Assembly: GCA_018343915.1 (NCBI GenBank)
Contig: JABRWF010000001.1
Location: 2,480,001-2,544,000, forward strand
Source: Agroathelia rolfsii
Lineage: Eukaryota > Basidiomycota > Agaricomycetes > Amylocorticiales > Amylocorticiaceae
Direction of reading: 5' to 3'
DNA length: 64,000 nt
Shown: positions 31,784 to 43,759 of the stretch, one piece after another
Position numbering within the stretch: position 1 is the first letter of the stretch
Layout of the letters: every line of letters begins with the position of its first letter
Position numbers and translations under genes: made by a program
The notes under the pieces: generated by a model
What the model was told of the DNA's origin: nothing
The model's database searches: none
The model's input: only the letters and a program-made list of their open reading frames with translations

Positions 31784-33741
31784 TTGCTCCATAACTCTCT
31801 CATGACCGATAGCTTCAACGACCATCTAAACACTCAAACGGCATTATCTCATGAAGACCTCGTCGCATCGCTCGTCATGACCTCGCTCGAGAATATGGAG
31901 GATATTCCACCCGCCTCCCTGGATTCCCCTTCAAGGGGTCAGGATGCTCTCATGGTCCTTCTGCCGCTCCTCATCGTACTCTCCACATTTCTGTTTCTCC
32001 TGCTCCTATTCCTCGTTTGTATAATCCTCGTTCGAAGAAGAAGAGGGATTGTCTTGCGTGATCGTGATGGGCCTGTAGACCTCAGCAGGGAGGACGTTGT
32101 CGAGGGTGAGGGAGGTTTTGATGGAATGGAATCAAGGTGGCTGGAAAGCGTCAATGACAGTGCAAGGCGGTTATATCAGAGGGCGAAAGGTATTCATTCC
32201 TATCCTGCTTATCCTTGCTGATTTGTTTTCTCTCTGACACACGATTGGTAGAATGGCAACTTCAATACCCACCCAATTCATGCCCCTCTGACATAACACT
32301 ATCTCAGTTTCTTTCGATCCAAGAGAAGGGTGTTTCGGCATGGTGCTTCGAGCCAGACCACGAAACGATCAATACGCTCATGGTGCAAGCACGTACAGAA
32401 ATAACATTCTTGACTGATCCGGCGTCTGCTTCGTCTGTTCAGTCCAATCTCCCACTCCCCAAACTCAACGAAGTATATTACTGGGAAGTGAAGATATTTG
32501 ATCTACCACAGACTACCACGGTCTCTGTTGGGCTGGCCACCAAGCCTTATCCTTCGTTCAGGCTCCCAGGCATGAACAAGTACTCTGTGGCGTACCACTC
32601 GAATGGCGAGAAATCGTTCCACTACCCATTCACATCCGCAACTTTTGGAGCTTCTCTCAAGGAAGGAGACATTCTTGGTGTCGGATACCGTCCACGCTCT
32701 GGAACCGTTTTCTTTACTCGCAATGGTCGGAAAATGGATGATGCTTTCACCGGCCTCAGTCGATGGAATTTGTTCCCTACGATTGGTGCCGATGGGCCTT
32801 GTACCGTTCATGTTAATTTTGGCCAGGCAGGTTTCGTCTTCATTGAAGCCAATGTCAAGAAATGGGGCCTGGCACCGAGCATTGGCACACTTGCTCCTCC
32901 ACCACCATATGGCAGTGAACGTGGAAGCATTCTGTTGGATGTAGGCGGTGGTAACTCATCTCATCAAGATACACCAAGTGCTTCTTCACCCACCCCGTCT
33001 CGACGATCTCAAAGAACTCGACGATCCAAACCTGTCATAAACTCTACCAGTATTCATGGCAACTCACCTCTTCGGAGTTCGCCTTTGGTGTCTCCGGTGG
33101 TTGATTCGCCGCCACCTCCAATCACTCCAATTACTGAAGAATCGGAGGAGAGTCCAATAGCTGGACCTTCGTCTTCGCGGCGATATATATCTCCTACGGA
33201 CATGCCGTTCCACGCGCCCGCAAATAGTCACCTTCCTGCCTCCCCTTCTGAAGACACTCAAGCGGGTGCAGATCAGGCTCCTGATAGTTCATCCTTGCGC
33301 TCACAATCGCCGTCTGATGGCGATGCGTCAGGTACGGGCAACCCGTTCAGCTCGCCTCGGCGGCCGCCCCCGCGCTTTGCTCACCTCGCTTCTGAACTGT
33401 CTCACACAGATTCAGGATCTACGGTGCAGCAGGTACTTTCTCCGCCCGAATCCCCGATGGCTCCAAATCCACCGACGCCTAATCCCACTGATATTCATTT
33501 GCAGGCCCTCACATCGCGCACCGATCGTGATGGGGGCATGCTGATTGCAGGTAACGAACCCGCACTGCGCCGGCGTGATCCACCGTCTTATTCCCCCTTG
33601 GACGCGAATGTCTACGCCGACGGTGTTCGTCTCGACCTCCCGGCCGAGGTCATTGCTGCAGCTATGGAAGGCGGGTCTATTCCGAGCCATGCTATTGGAC
33701 AAACACGACCAGATCGTCGAAGAAGTACTAGAAGGCGATGA
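31784..33741 (+). CDS. Ssh4/Ear1-type SPRY membrane adaptor for an Rsp5/NEDD4 ubiquitin ligase
   Basis: Two exons (31784-32189, 32252-33741) encode 631 residues. One transmembrane helix lies at about 57-85 (ALMVLLPLLIVLSTFLFLLL), with Arg-rich LVRRRRG just inside. A SPRY domain follows (EVYYWEVKIFDLPQTTTVSV, GMNKYSVAYHSNGEKSFHYP, DILGVGYRPRSGTVFFTRNG, VHVNFGQAGFVF). The cytosolic tail is Pro/Ser-rich and has two PY motifs, PPPPYG right after the SPRY domain and DPPSYSPLD near the C-terminus; PPxY binds the WW domains of Rsp5. This matches yeast Ssh4/Ear1, which deliver membrane proteins to the multivesicular body. An alternative start at 31802 (MTDSFND) is possible. Confidence 0.9.
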
Positions 33742-34674
33742 CCATGCGACACGTAATGCACACCCTTGTTTTCTTTGCCATTTGTTTTTGAGTATATCTG
33801 AATTTACACACCAACATCCTATCTGGACTCTACACGATTTATCTATGTGGTACATATCACGATTTCGAATACACACACCCCTGTATTTTGTTTTAACCCC
33901 GGAAAAGACATCAAATGAGAGAAAAAATCGAGTGCTAGTAGTGTGAATCCGGCCTAGAGAAAAGTCCAACCGAGGCGTCTGGTCACGGGCTAACGCACGC
34001 GAGCAGACGGCTCCCGGCGGTGTCCGTGACTTTTACTTGGTCTTTAGCGCTGATGCCATATGCACTGATGAATCGTTCTCATCGTTGCCAAGGCTGATGA
34101 AACTAGTGTTGCTCCACACTTCAAATTATCGTAACCACGACATATTCCCCGGAAAGGCATTCTTTTGTATGCTTGCCGTCATTGGCTGACTAACTTGAAT
34201 AACGCAGTGCCATTGCTAGAATAGCACATTTATTTGCACCGTTCACTGCCAGTCTCATTCTATGTGAATCCAGCTCAACAATTGCAACATACCCATTCAG
34301 ACTGGCAAGCAGTGTTACGGGTTAAAGACATTTTACCGCTTTAGTGCTTTAATTACGGGAACTGCATGTGGATGATGATGGAATTCATCATCTAACAACT
34401 GTGCCATGGTGAATTGATGGATACACACGTACAGCCTTGTCCAAGCATGGTACACTATCGTCTTATGAAACCCCGGGAAATTTGCTCAACGCAGTGTTGG
34501 GCTTCTGAGTTACTGCGCGCTGGCGTCCATCTTCTTTCTCCCTTCGGACTAGATTTCCCCGTGTTGCCGCCGCAAGAGTGGTATATAACAGGGCACTCGT
34601 ATATGTTCATTCGCTTCTGCCTTTAGGACAATCTTGTGCCTTGACAATCAGCACTCCGTATACCAAAACGAACC
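33742..34674. other. Long gap between the SSH4-type gene and the coiled-coil gene
   Basis: 933 bp. I looked for exons on both strands and found only short frames without conserved content (for example 34414-34626). It should contain the SSH4 3' UTR and the promoter of the next gene. Confidence 0.4.
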
Positions 34675-36988
34675 ATGGACACGACCAATGCTCTACTATC
34701 GTCCCCGGTTCTCCAGGACATCGTTCGAATGCAGGCGGATGAAATAGACAGAATGCGCCGGTCCATGATAGAACTCCAAGTAAGTTGTAGTGATCATTTG
34801 ACAATTTGATTATCATTCAAGCATTAACTCGATTCAACTGTTCAGACAGATAAAGATAAGTTGTCGCACCAACTTTCCTTATCCCGTAATAGCACCCGCG
34901 AGCAAGAATTAGAGCGTGTATGCGCAAATGTTGAAGAGGCTATCCGAGTAAGTTGCATCTGAAGTGTGGGTCATAATACTATTTGCTTACTTCCTTGCGT
35001 ATCTACCACCAGACATCTACAAAACTCCTTCATGCTGGGATGGAAACCTTGCGGGACACAGTCCACCGTGGCCAACTTGTGAATACACAGGAAGCTCTGG
35101 AGGAGGCAATGGTGTGTATAACAATTTAGGGTTCCGATCCTACGCCCCACCTAATGATCTGCCGTAGTCTGAGAAGAATCGCTTATCGGCTGAGCTCATG
35201 ACGGCAAAAGCAAACGTTGATGGTCTTCAGTACAAACTAGAAGAGGAAGCAGTAAGTTTCATTCCGGAATAGCACCCTAAAATCGCTAATCAATAGGGGT
35301 AAAGATCACCAAAGCTAAATTGCTCGATGAACTTGCGTTTGCGAGGCTTCAGCTACAGATAAAGGAGGGACAACTGAAAGAATCACTTGTAAGATTGTTT
35401 TATTGGTTGGATATTTTCCCACTTGAAACACTCATCTCATTATATTTTGGTTTAGTCACTTGCAAATTTCGCTACAGGTTTACCGGATGACCTCTCCTTC
35501 CTCATTACCCAAAATCATGCGAAAGACGAACAAATCCAGGAGCTGATTGTCCGTCCTTGCTCTTTTCTTCGTTCCCAACATCCATCTGATTTCATCCTCA
35601 AAGACTACAAGGGACAAGCTATTGTGGGAGCTATCTGTCGCTCAAGACGAAATCCAGTCTCTTAACTTGAACTGGCCTCGACCTGTTTCTGCCTCTGGTT
35701 CTGGAAAGACAGCACGCATACAGGTGCACCGATCTAACCGCGCTCATTCTATCTCTGGGGTTCTGCCGTATGCTAGAAGGAGGGATAGTTTTGGCGGTCT
35801 TCCGATGTTTGACTCATTAGTTTCGCCCGTTGAAGCGGAGACGGGACCGTTCAGGTTTACAGTCCCCTCTGCGCCTGTACGAAACAAGTCTGTTACGGGT
35901 CCGCCTCGTGTAAGCCATTCGCCTGTTCTTTTCCGTCATCGTAAGGTTTCGGGAATATTGACACATGTTGCAGATCGATACACTTAGGATCAACAGAAAT
36001 AGTGTCGCTAACTTTGTACCGTCTCCTATAAGCCCCATGCCAGAGCATATATCCATAGTACGTAGGTACACTGCTTAAAATAACCGGCGCTTACATGGAG
36101 GTACAGGATGAATTTCCATCAGCTAGGATTGACCCTGTTCCAGAGCCTGAGACACCACGGAGCAAGCGGCCATCAAGCGTTCAAAAGCATAGAGTAGTCC
36201 TCTCGGACCCAGGGAACTCTGTCGCTCAGAGTCTTGATCAGCTAACTCCTTTCTTGACTGAAAGTAAGAGTCCAAGAAAATGTGTGGGTTACGCACGGAC
36301 GGTATGTTTCAAATTATCAAACCACCATATCTCTGGATCGAACTCATTCAAAGTGAATTTTTAGATCCTGAAACCGTAAGACAGTACTATGTATAACTTT
36401 GGCATCATTATTTATCTTGATCATGCAGGAATTCCACCTTGTATCTTGTTTCTGGAGACTACGTGTTCGAACCCACATCGCTCGAGACAGGCTTCATCGT
36501 GAAACCCGTACAAATATATTCCTCCAAAAAGGACAAAGAAGCGCCCGAGCTAAAAGATAACAACAAATGGGAAGCTATGGTACCACGGGATATTGAACTC
36601 TTGACCTGCCACAAAGGCTCATGGTACTATTTCGGAACATATAAAATAACAACGTCTTCCGTCATTACTTCGACGGAATTTGAAAACTTGCCTTTGACAG
36701 TATGTTCTTCCGCTTCTCCGACCATAGACTCGTTTAACAAGTAGTTTGGCCGTCAAACAGACCCGAAAGGCTGTCACGAACGAGGCAGGCGCAAGCGTAA
36801 ATGACTCAACCATTAAGCTGCAAATACCCTCCATGTTCCAGGACGGGAGCCTGAAGGCTATGAAGATAAACCTAAAGCGTGTAGGATTTGCAACAGATAT
36901 CGCCGAAGGGCTACAAAATGCCGCCTCCGGATCGCAACAATCACAGCCCCCCGCAAGAGAAGCTAATGCCAATCCAAAGAGCCCGTGA
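34675..36988 (+). CDS. Unrecognised coiled-coil protein with a conserved-looking C-terminal domain
   Basis: About eleven short exons; phase-consistent joins support the model. The N-terminus (MDTTNALLSSPVLQDIVRMQ, DEIDRMRRSMIELQTDKDKL, LVNTQEALEEAMSEKNRLSA, VDGLQYKLEEEAITKAKLLD) is a long heptad-type coiled coil. One acceptor (near 35303, gtaaag) was chosen because the earlier AG creates a stop. A basic, Ser/Pro-rich middle follows (PRPVSASGSGKTARIQVHRS). The C-terminal part is globular: STLYLVSGDYVFEPTSLETG, KWEAMVPRDIELLTCHKGSW, YYFGTYKITTSSVIT, IKLQIPSMFQDGSLKAMKIN. The W/YYFGTYK pattern resembles C-terminal domains of unknown function found in basidiomycete coiled-coil proteins (DUF6697-like, from memory and uncertain). 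No function can be assigned. Confidence 0.65.
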
Positions 36989-37216
36989 CTTTTATGATTA
37001 TTTACTTGATGAGCGACGATGACAACATACGAGGACACTTGTTATTTCTATATCCATGTACCATATTACGATATCACCTTGACTCGCAGTCACAATTGAT
37101 ATTTAACGATTTTTATGAAATTATCATCGTTGTTCCATCTCTGTTCAACCATTCACTCGCCAAGGGTGCTTCATCTTGATCAGGGCGTCGCATAAGCGTG
37201 CTCCACCAGCATTAAT

Positions 37217-38500
37217 TTATATATCAAGATCTTCGTCAGGATCGTCGTCATCGATGTCATCTGCAGAATCTGGATCATATAAGATTACACTAGTGGGTAG
37301 CTCTTTTCCGCTAGTTTTGCCTGTAAGATATGAAGCGAAGGAAAAAGTAAATCGAAGATGATTATGTCACTCCAGACAGAAACTACGCTACCTTCGTGAG
37401 CGTAGGGTAATGGTACTTGTGAACGAGCCTCCCTCTGTGATGGTGTAAGATCGAGGTTGAAGGAAACTGACGGTGTTGGATCCTGTGAAGTCTATGGCGG
37501 GAAATCGTCAGCATAAGTTGCCATTTTAGTTGCTGGTTTATTACCTCCACCGACGAGGATGGGCGTGACGACGGCCATACTATTTTCAGGGATTGAAGTT
37601 CCTTGAGAGAGCATGGCCTGCCCTTCCATCCTTCGATATGACGCTCATTACCTAGTCTCGACCTTCTCGAGACTATCTCAAACACTAATTCGTCATCGAC
37701 CATACCGGTCCCATTTCCATTTGGTCCGTATACCATCTTCTCTATCTCGGTTGGGCGATCACACCATGGAAGGAAGACAGACCAGAACTTCTCCTCTTTT
37801 GATGCGGGCGGGGGAGGTGTCAGATATTCCTTCGCTATATGCGTGAGGAGAACTGGAGGATATGCTGATATGCGTAGATAATTCTGTGTTAAAGAGGTCA
37901 AGGTGATCATGCGGCCTATATCGGAGGAGGCCTGAACGTGGACGATTAAACTTGACGAAGCTGAAAACGTTGATGAATGAAAAATAAGTTTTATGTCACT
38001 CAAGGTATGAAAGCATCTAACCCGAATGAGCATCTAATTTCTCAGAAATTTGCTCAAGCAGCAGAAGCGCTTTGGAGCCGGAGCCTAGATTAGATGCAAG
38101 TGTATCAAGAGAGTCGATAATGACATTCAGCGGTCCTGAGTAGGCAACTAACGAAAATATATAAGTTATGTCAATATCATAGTAATGATGGTGTGTACTC
38201 ACGCTCTTCGACAACTCCAGAAATTCGTTCATGCAAGTTTTCGAGTCCAGCCTCTTTATAGCTTGGAATATCATTGGTAAAGTCGTGAATAGTCAAGTTT
38301 CCAGTGACAGAAGTCGAAGGATCGCTGATCGCAGAAGGGGGGTACAGGAAAGATAACAGAACAGTACGTGTCTCTGAGTGAGCTAGTAGTATTTTTCGAA
38401 GGATTGGGAGGCAGGAAGCTGCAGCTGAAGATTGCAGTAGTATGTAAGGAAAGGGAGATGTTCCTGATGATTTCTGCAAAATCGACGAGAGAACAGACAT
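37217..38500 (-). CDS. Elongator complex subunit Elp5 (Iki1)
   Basis: Elp5 is part of the Elp4-Elp5-Elp6 hexamer of Elongator, which modifies wobble uridines in tRNA. The start at 38500 gives MSVLSSILQKSSGTSPFPYI and LILLQSS-type core (here YILLQSSAAASCLPILRKIL). Next come RTVLLSFLYPPSAI, then the hallmark SGPLNVIIDSLDTLASNLGS with KALLLLEQISEKLD, GRMITLTSLTQNYLRISAYP and DRPTEIEKMVYGPNGNGTGM. The last two exons give DPTPSVSFNLDLTPSQREAR and the acidic end ILYDPDSADDIDDDDPDEDL. That aspartate-rich C-terminus is typical of Iki1. It shares a 178-bp divergent promoter with SLX9. Confidence 0.85.
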
Positions 38501-38678
38501 AGTTGGGCAGCCTGAGTGTATATGTCATGATCACAACCCAAATACATAAACTCCACATCTGTGCAAAAGGTTTTGTTATCATCTTAGCTTGTTCTGTCAC
38601 TAGGACTGCGAACTACCAACTCTTCACTAGCTTCACTCTTCACCCGACCATCAATAGCTTGGTACTCGGAACACCATC

Positions 38679-39548
38679 ATGGTCAGATTATTCGTGGCAT
38701 ATATAACCTACTAAAACAAATTCAAATATTAAAATCAGCCTAAAGAAGGCCGTCGTCGCACACACACCGCCCATCATCTCCAGTCTGTTCCTCTTGCCAA
38801 ACGACAGTTTTCTCAGGCTGGGGCAGCAGAGCATATCCCTATCGGATCACAAGCAGGAATATCTGTGAATCACAATCCTCATCTTTCCTCCTAGCCAATC
38901 ACTCATTCGGAGTTCGGCGTTACTTTCATGGTTAAAGGGCAATGACATCCTTTCGTCGATAAATGAGTCCTCCATTTCTGCTCCTATCACCAAAAAGGAG
39001 AAACAGAGGTCAAAAAGAGAGGCTCTTCTTGAGAGTGGGAGTTTCTCCTTCTCTGTTAATATTCCGGAAATAAACATCTCGGCTTGACCACAACAGGGCT
39101 TGAGCAGACAAAATCTCCGTATTCGAAATCACACGCCCGGCGATTAAAGCGCAAAGCCCGAGAACAACTCGCGACGGGAATGAATGATATCCAGGACGCC
39201 TTGCGAGCAGTAGAGGAAGATGCTTCAGATGCAGCTGTTGGGTTAGAAACAGCGGCTACTCAAGATGAGGAGACACCTCAAGTAAAACGTATGAAGCCAA
39301 AACCAGGTCAGATTGGGGAGGGAAAGGGTGCACCGTTGAGCAAATCGCAAAGGAAAAAGGCCCTGTACGAAATTATTTGCGTCTGGATCTAATAATAAAA
39401 CTAACAACGTTGCTTCAGAATGAACGAACGGGTCAGACAACCGCTGATCTTGTCCCAGCTCACGACGTCCGGGGCGATAGAAAATCCATTTGCAGCAATC
39501 CGCCAACATGCTCAAAATACGCTAATCAAGAAAGAACCTGCTCCTTAA
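38679..39548 (+). CDS. SLX9: Ribosome biogenesis protein Slx9
   Basis: Slx9 acts in late 40S precursor processing and export. The gene has five exons: 38679-38681, 38739-38864, 38938-39034, 39097-39364 and 39419-39548, summing to 207 residues. The first coding exon is only the ATG; the donor gtcaga follows at once, and the acceptor aaatcag joins it to CCTAAAGAAGGC, giving MPKEGRRRTH, a usual Slx9 opening. Family blocks are ISAPITKKEKQRSKREALLE, YSKSHARRLKRKAREQLATG, SKSQRKKALMNERVRQPLIL and ENPFAAIRQHAQNTLIKKE. All junctions are in phase. No other ATG in that region gives this N-terminus. Confidence 0.82.
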
Positions 39549-39789
39549 AATCTGCACACCGTAAAAGTAACTTAACGATTTATTAATTCCATAGTCAGAG
39601 TACAATGTATGCAATGTCACCACACAAGCACAAGACAAATAGACTGAATCCGAACACGTGAGAAAAAAAAAAGAAAAGTAGAACAGAACAAAAAGTCATC
39701 CTGAGAGATCGTTTACACACATGGGGTATATCATCACGAAATAAAATCTAGACCAGTGGCACTTAAAAAGCCGTCCCTCCATCTACTAT

Positions 39790-42389
39790 CTAATCTTCAG
39801 CACCCTCCGCGCTCATACCGGCGCTCCAGACGGTGCTACTGCTACTCCGCCCACCACTCGTCCTGCTCCTACCGCTGCTCACATGGCGACGCCGGTCTGT
39901 GCTGCGGCGGGGCACGATATCAGTAAACCCGCTGCTCCCGCCCTTAGCCATCTCTGCGCTGAGCTCCCGCTCGTGCGCATCGAGGGCAGCGAGAGTGTTT
40001 TCTGCCTCTGCTTGCTCGAGCGCCTCCTGCGTCAGGTTACCGATACCAGAGGCATCCTCGCCGTTGAGACCCAGTCCAACGCGGCTTGCAGCCAAAGATG
40101 GCGTAGAAGCGTTGGAATTCTGCTCTGAGCCGGAGGTTCCCCGGCGGAAGAAAGGCCAACGACTCGACGATATAGCTGGACTCGTGGGGTTGCTTGAAGA
40201 TGGAGGCATAGCAGGTGAGGGTGAAGAAGGCATGGCGGGAGTAGCTGGAGCTACTGGGGGCGACAAGGCAGGCTCGATACCCATCAACCTCATTGTAGCA
40301 CTGAGGCGCTCTCGTTCTCGCCGGTCATCCTCGTCCTCCTGCGTCTCGACCTTGCGAGCGCCGGTGATGACCGGGTTTCCAGGTTTGAGGGTCAGAGTTC
40401 GTAAGTTGGGGGTTTCGGGCTTTTTCTCAGTACTGCTGCCGCCAAAGAGGCCCTTCCAATCGAAGGACATTGACCTTCGGCTCGCCTTTGTTGTAGCCGA
40501 TGGCTGAGGTGGAGACAATGTAGACGATGCGGCCGACGAGGAAGCCAGTTGAGGAGGAGACATGATAGTTGAACGCCTCTCCTTCTTCGTCGGTGTTGGA
40601 GGAAGCAGGGAGGGCTGAGAACGAGGTTTGGCCGTTTGAGGATCCTCCCCACCTAGTGGCGACTTTGGCATTGGAGACGGCGCGGGCTTCTCGAAATCTA
40701 CTGCCAATATGTGCTCGAAGCCTTCCTGAGAGATGATACGGTCCAGAATCTTGGAAGCATAGAGCGACAGAGCCTTGTTGGCATCCTTCAATGACTTGAC
40801 TTCGTTGCGGAGAGCATCGACTTCGCCCTCGGATATTTTGGAAGGCTCTGTCGAGTGCTTCTTGCCACGCTTATTCTTGGTGGGCGAGCGCTCCTTGTCA
40901 TCAATCGCGTTACCCTCGAGAATGTCTTTGTTTTCAGCACGGCCCAACTCAGCAGCGAGGTCAAGACCAGGTCCGGCAACCGGTAAGTCAGCAAGCGTTT
41001 CGCCCTTGATTCTGGGTGGAGAGCTTCCCCTCCTACGCGACGAGTTACGACCATGAGCGGAAGTTGGGGACATATTGTCTTGAGCATGGAGAGTTTTCTC
41101 GAGCTCTTGATCGTAGGTATCCTCACCAGGCTCCTCGTTGATGAGCTCGAGTGTGCCACGTTCCGAGCTTCTGATACTGCCCAGATCGACGTCGCGAGGC
41201 ACAGAGTCTCCCGTGTCGCTCCCGTCCTCGCTAGCTGCAGCCCCGCTGCCAACTTGCCTAACAAGATCGTAGTTGCCACTCAACGTCTTCTCGCGAAGCA
41301 GGATCATGTAACTTTCATTCTCTTCCTGCAGTTCATTATTAACGCGTTGCAGGTCCCCAAGTTGCGATTGTAGCATATTCAGAGTCGTCTGCAGAGAGGT
41401 GTGGGAAGTGCTGAGAGTTGAGAGCTCTAGTCTTAGAGCGGTCATTTCGGCGGGCTCGTCCTCATCCTCGGCAGCATCGGGCGCAGCGGGGTCCCCTTCT
41501 TCAGCTTCCTCCTCGATTTCCTCTTCGACTTCAGGCTCTTCGGCTAATGTCTGCGTTGAAGGTTCTGATGCAAGGCTCCTGCGGGGCTGTTGTATAGACT
41601 TCAAAGACTGAGAGGAAGCATGGGTTGCGAGTCGTCTGCGGGATGCCAGTGACTGAATGCGAGACTTGAGGTGCTGCTCATTATCATAAAAGGCTTGACG
41701 CTCAGCGTCAAACGTAGCAGCCTAAAAAGGTATTTTTTAAATAAATAAATAAAAATCAGAGACCATTCAACAACATTTCTTCAAAAGTGCTGACCTGCTC
41801 GTTGTAACGCCTCTGGATATCCCGTTTTTCACGCTCAAGTTCACGTACTTGTACGCGTAGCTTTTCTGCTACCTCAATTCGGGCTGACAGCTCCTCGTCC
41901 GCGCGCGCTTGTTCAGCATAAAGCTCTGCAAGCCTAGACTCTGCCTCATTTAACGAGGACGCGAGACGCTCGTTTTCTTCAGTTACATTCTTAATTACAG
42001 AGTCTTTGTCTTGTAACTGAACAAGAAGCTATTGACAGACGGAGGAAGGACACGTTGAGACTTCATATAGGAGGACTCGGTTTTCATATTGTAAATCTAC
42101 CAACCTGTTCTTTCTGCTCTGTTTCATGCCTGAGGGCGTCTTCGAGCACCTCACGTGTGTCACTTGCAGAACTGCGGTGGACGGAAGCGGCAGTGACGGA
42201 GGCGCGCCTAGCAGCGGGCGAGCTCAGCGCCGAAACACCTCTTGAGGGCACAGCAGACCGCGCAGTGGCGCCTTTTGGTACGCCCGCCGAGGTGATAGAT
42301 ATAGAGGATGGGGGAGAAGCGGTGGAACGCCGGGTGGCAGCTGCGCTACTAGACGTTCTAGCACGGGACGCCGCAGTGGTTGACGCCAT
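39790..42389 (-). CDS. Large fungal coiled-coil protein, function unknown
   Basis: Three main exons, from 42389 (MASTTAASRARTSSSAAATR) to the stop at 39790, roughly 810 residues. The first 75 residues are Ser/Ala-rich. A long coiled coil follows (VLEDALRHETEQKEQLLVQL, ENERLASSLNEAESRLAELY, VRELEREKRDIQRRYNEQAA). After an acidic linker there is a second helical block, LGDLQRVNNELQEENESYMI with LLREKTLSGNYDL. A third block reads DALRNEVKSLKDANKALSLY and SKILDRIISQEGFEHILAVD. The C-terminal 300 residues are Ser/Pro-rich and disordered. The NESYMxLLREKTLSG and ALxLYxSKIxxRI blocks look conserved and resemble fungal proteins annotated only as coiled-coil or M-protein-repeat proteins. A cytoskeletal or polarity scaffold is a guess. 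Confidence 0.75.
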
Positions 42390-42610
42390 GTCTTGTCTTT
42401 TTGGTATCGTAAAGGGTCGTTACTTGGGTATTTTTCAACGGTTTAAAAGTAAAAGGACGTTATAGACATGCAACAGAACGTTCAGAGAGAGAAAGACAGT
42501 GTGAGTCCAACAGAGCTGGATGGAGGATGCAAGAGGTGCGTCGCCGTGGAACCACGTGCAGCCAGAGACGCGCTAGGCAAACGGGCCATATCCACATCAC
42601 GACCATCATC

Positions 42611-43759
42611 ATGGCCGCACAGATGTTCGGCGAGATATACTCAGAATCACTGCAAGAGGTGAGATTGTTGTTGGCATTAGTACTGTGTATTTTTATTAAC
42701 AGTGCTTTGCAAAGTTGTTGGCTTCAATTTATCAGGAGAGTAAGACATACGGATCGAGTCTTGTCCTGCTTGGCCTCGCTTATAATATGATCTCTGTCAG
42801 AAGAACAAGTCGGAATTTCGACAGACGGCGACCCTGGACTGAAAAATAACTCATATGAATTCTTAGGGCTTCATCGAGACGATGTCCTGGAAATACAAGG
42901 GCCTGCTGCCACGGGAAAGACCGCTCTGCTATACCATCTCATTGTGGACTATATGCTTTCTATTAGTCCGAATCATGGCTCTTGTGAACAGATTAAAGCT
43001 GCCGTTCAATACAAGGGAGTTGTTCTTTTCGACACAGACAACTGCTTTGATCTTGTGCATTTACGCCGGGTTCTAAGTTCTCGGTTGGCTAGACTGTTGC
43101 CGCATTTTCCTTCAGACGCCACTGAAATACATGATCTTTGCCAAATATGCCTTGAGGGTTTGCACGTCTTCTTTCCGACGTCATCATCGCAGTTGGCCAT
43201 CGCACTCAATCATCTACTGAAGTATCATGCCCAGAACATGCCTGACCGCGAGATAGGTCTTGTCGCCATAGACAGCATTAGTTCATTCTTCTGGCCAGAT
43301 CGCTTCGTCGCCGAACAGGTTCGGTCTATGTCTAAAAGCAAGCCAAGTCTGGGTCCGGGGAGCTCCCTGCTTCACGTCTTCAATCAATTGCAACATGTTC
43401 GAACTTCGCTGCATCCATTGGTCGTGTATACGAATTGGGGGTTGAATCCTGTAATGCAATCTAACGACACTGTCGAATATAAACAACATTTACCCCATCA
43501 TCCGTCGTTCAATACCCCTCCCATGCCAGCAAATCAATCTACTAGAAACGATCGATATCCAGATACTATAATGCTCCCATTAACTCATCACATCACGTTC
43601 TTCACGCCGTTACCAGGCCGCACCCTTACTAAAGATACTCCACGGGTGGGGGAAAATGCCGTTGCTGTCTCTACGGGTGTTTTGAGATATGCCGACGGCT
43701 CACAGACTAAGCAATTTAACTTGTTTGTCAACGAAGACGGTGTCGTTTTCGAAAATTGA
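42611..43759 (+). CDS. XRCC2-like RecA/Rad51-family protein
   Basis: Three exons (42611-42658, 42736-42757, 42801-43759) encode 342 residues. The protein starts MAAQMFGEIYSESLQE; a 22-nt exon (two introns, 77 and 43 nt) supplies ESKTYGSK, leading to EQVGISTDGDPG. Then come LHRDDVLEIQGPAATGKTAL with the Walker A P-loop GPAATGKT, the strand GVVLFDTDNCFDL, and Walker B LVAIDSISSFFW. VFNQLQHVRTSLHPLVVYTN and the late strand IMLPLTHHITFFTP follow. The layout and LxRGD(V)xEIxG-type entry match XRCC2, a Rad51 paralogue in homologous recombination. The tiny middle exon is the least certain part; it is the only join I found that keeps phase. Confidence 0.8.

Noticed and set aside
39833..40507. Plus-strand frame of 224 codons over the large coiled-coil gene
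   Set aside because: Ser/Leu/Arg-rich shadow of the minus-strand coding sequence.
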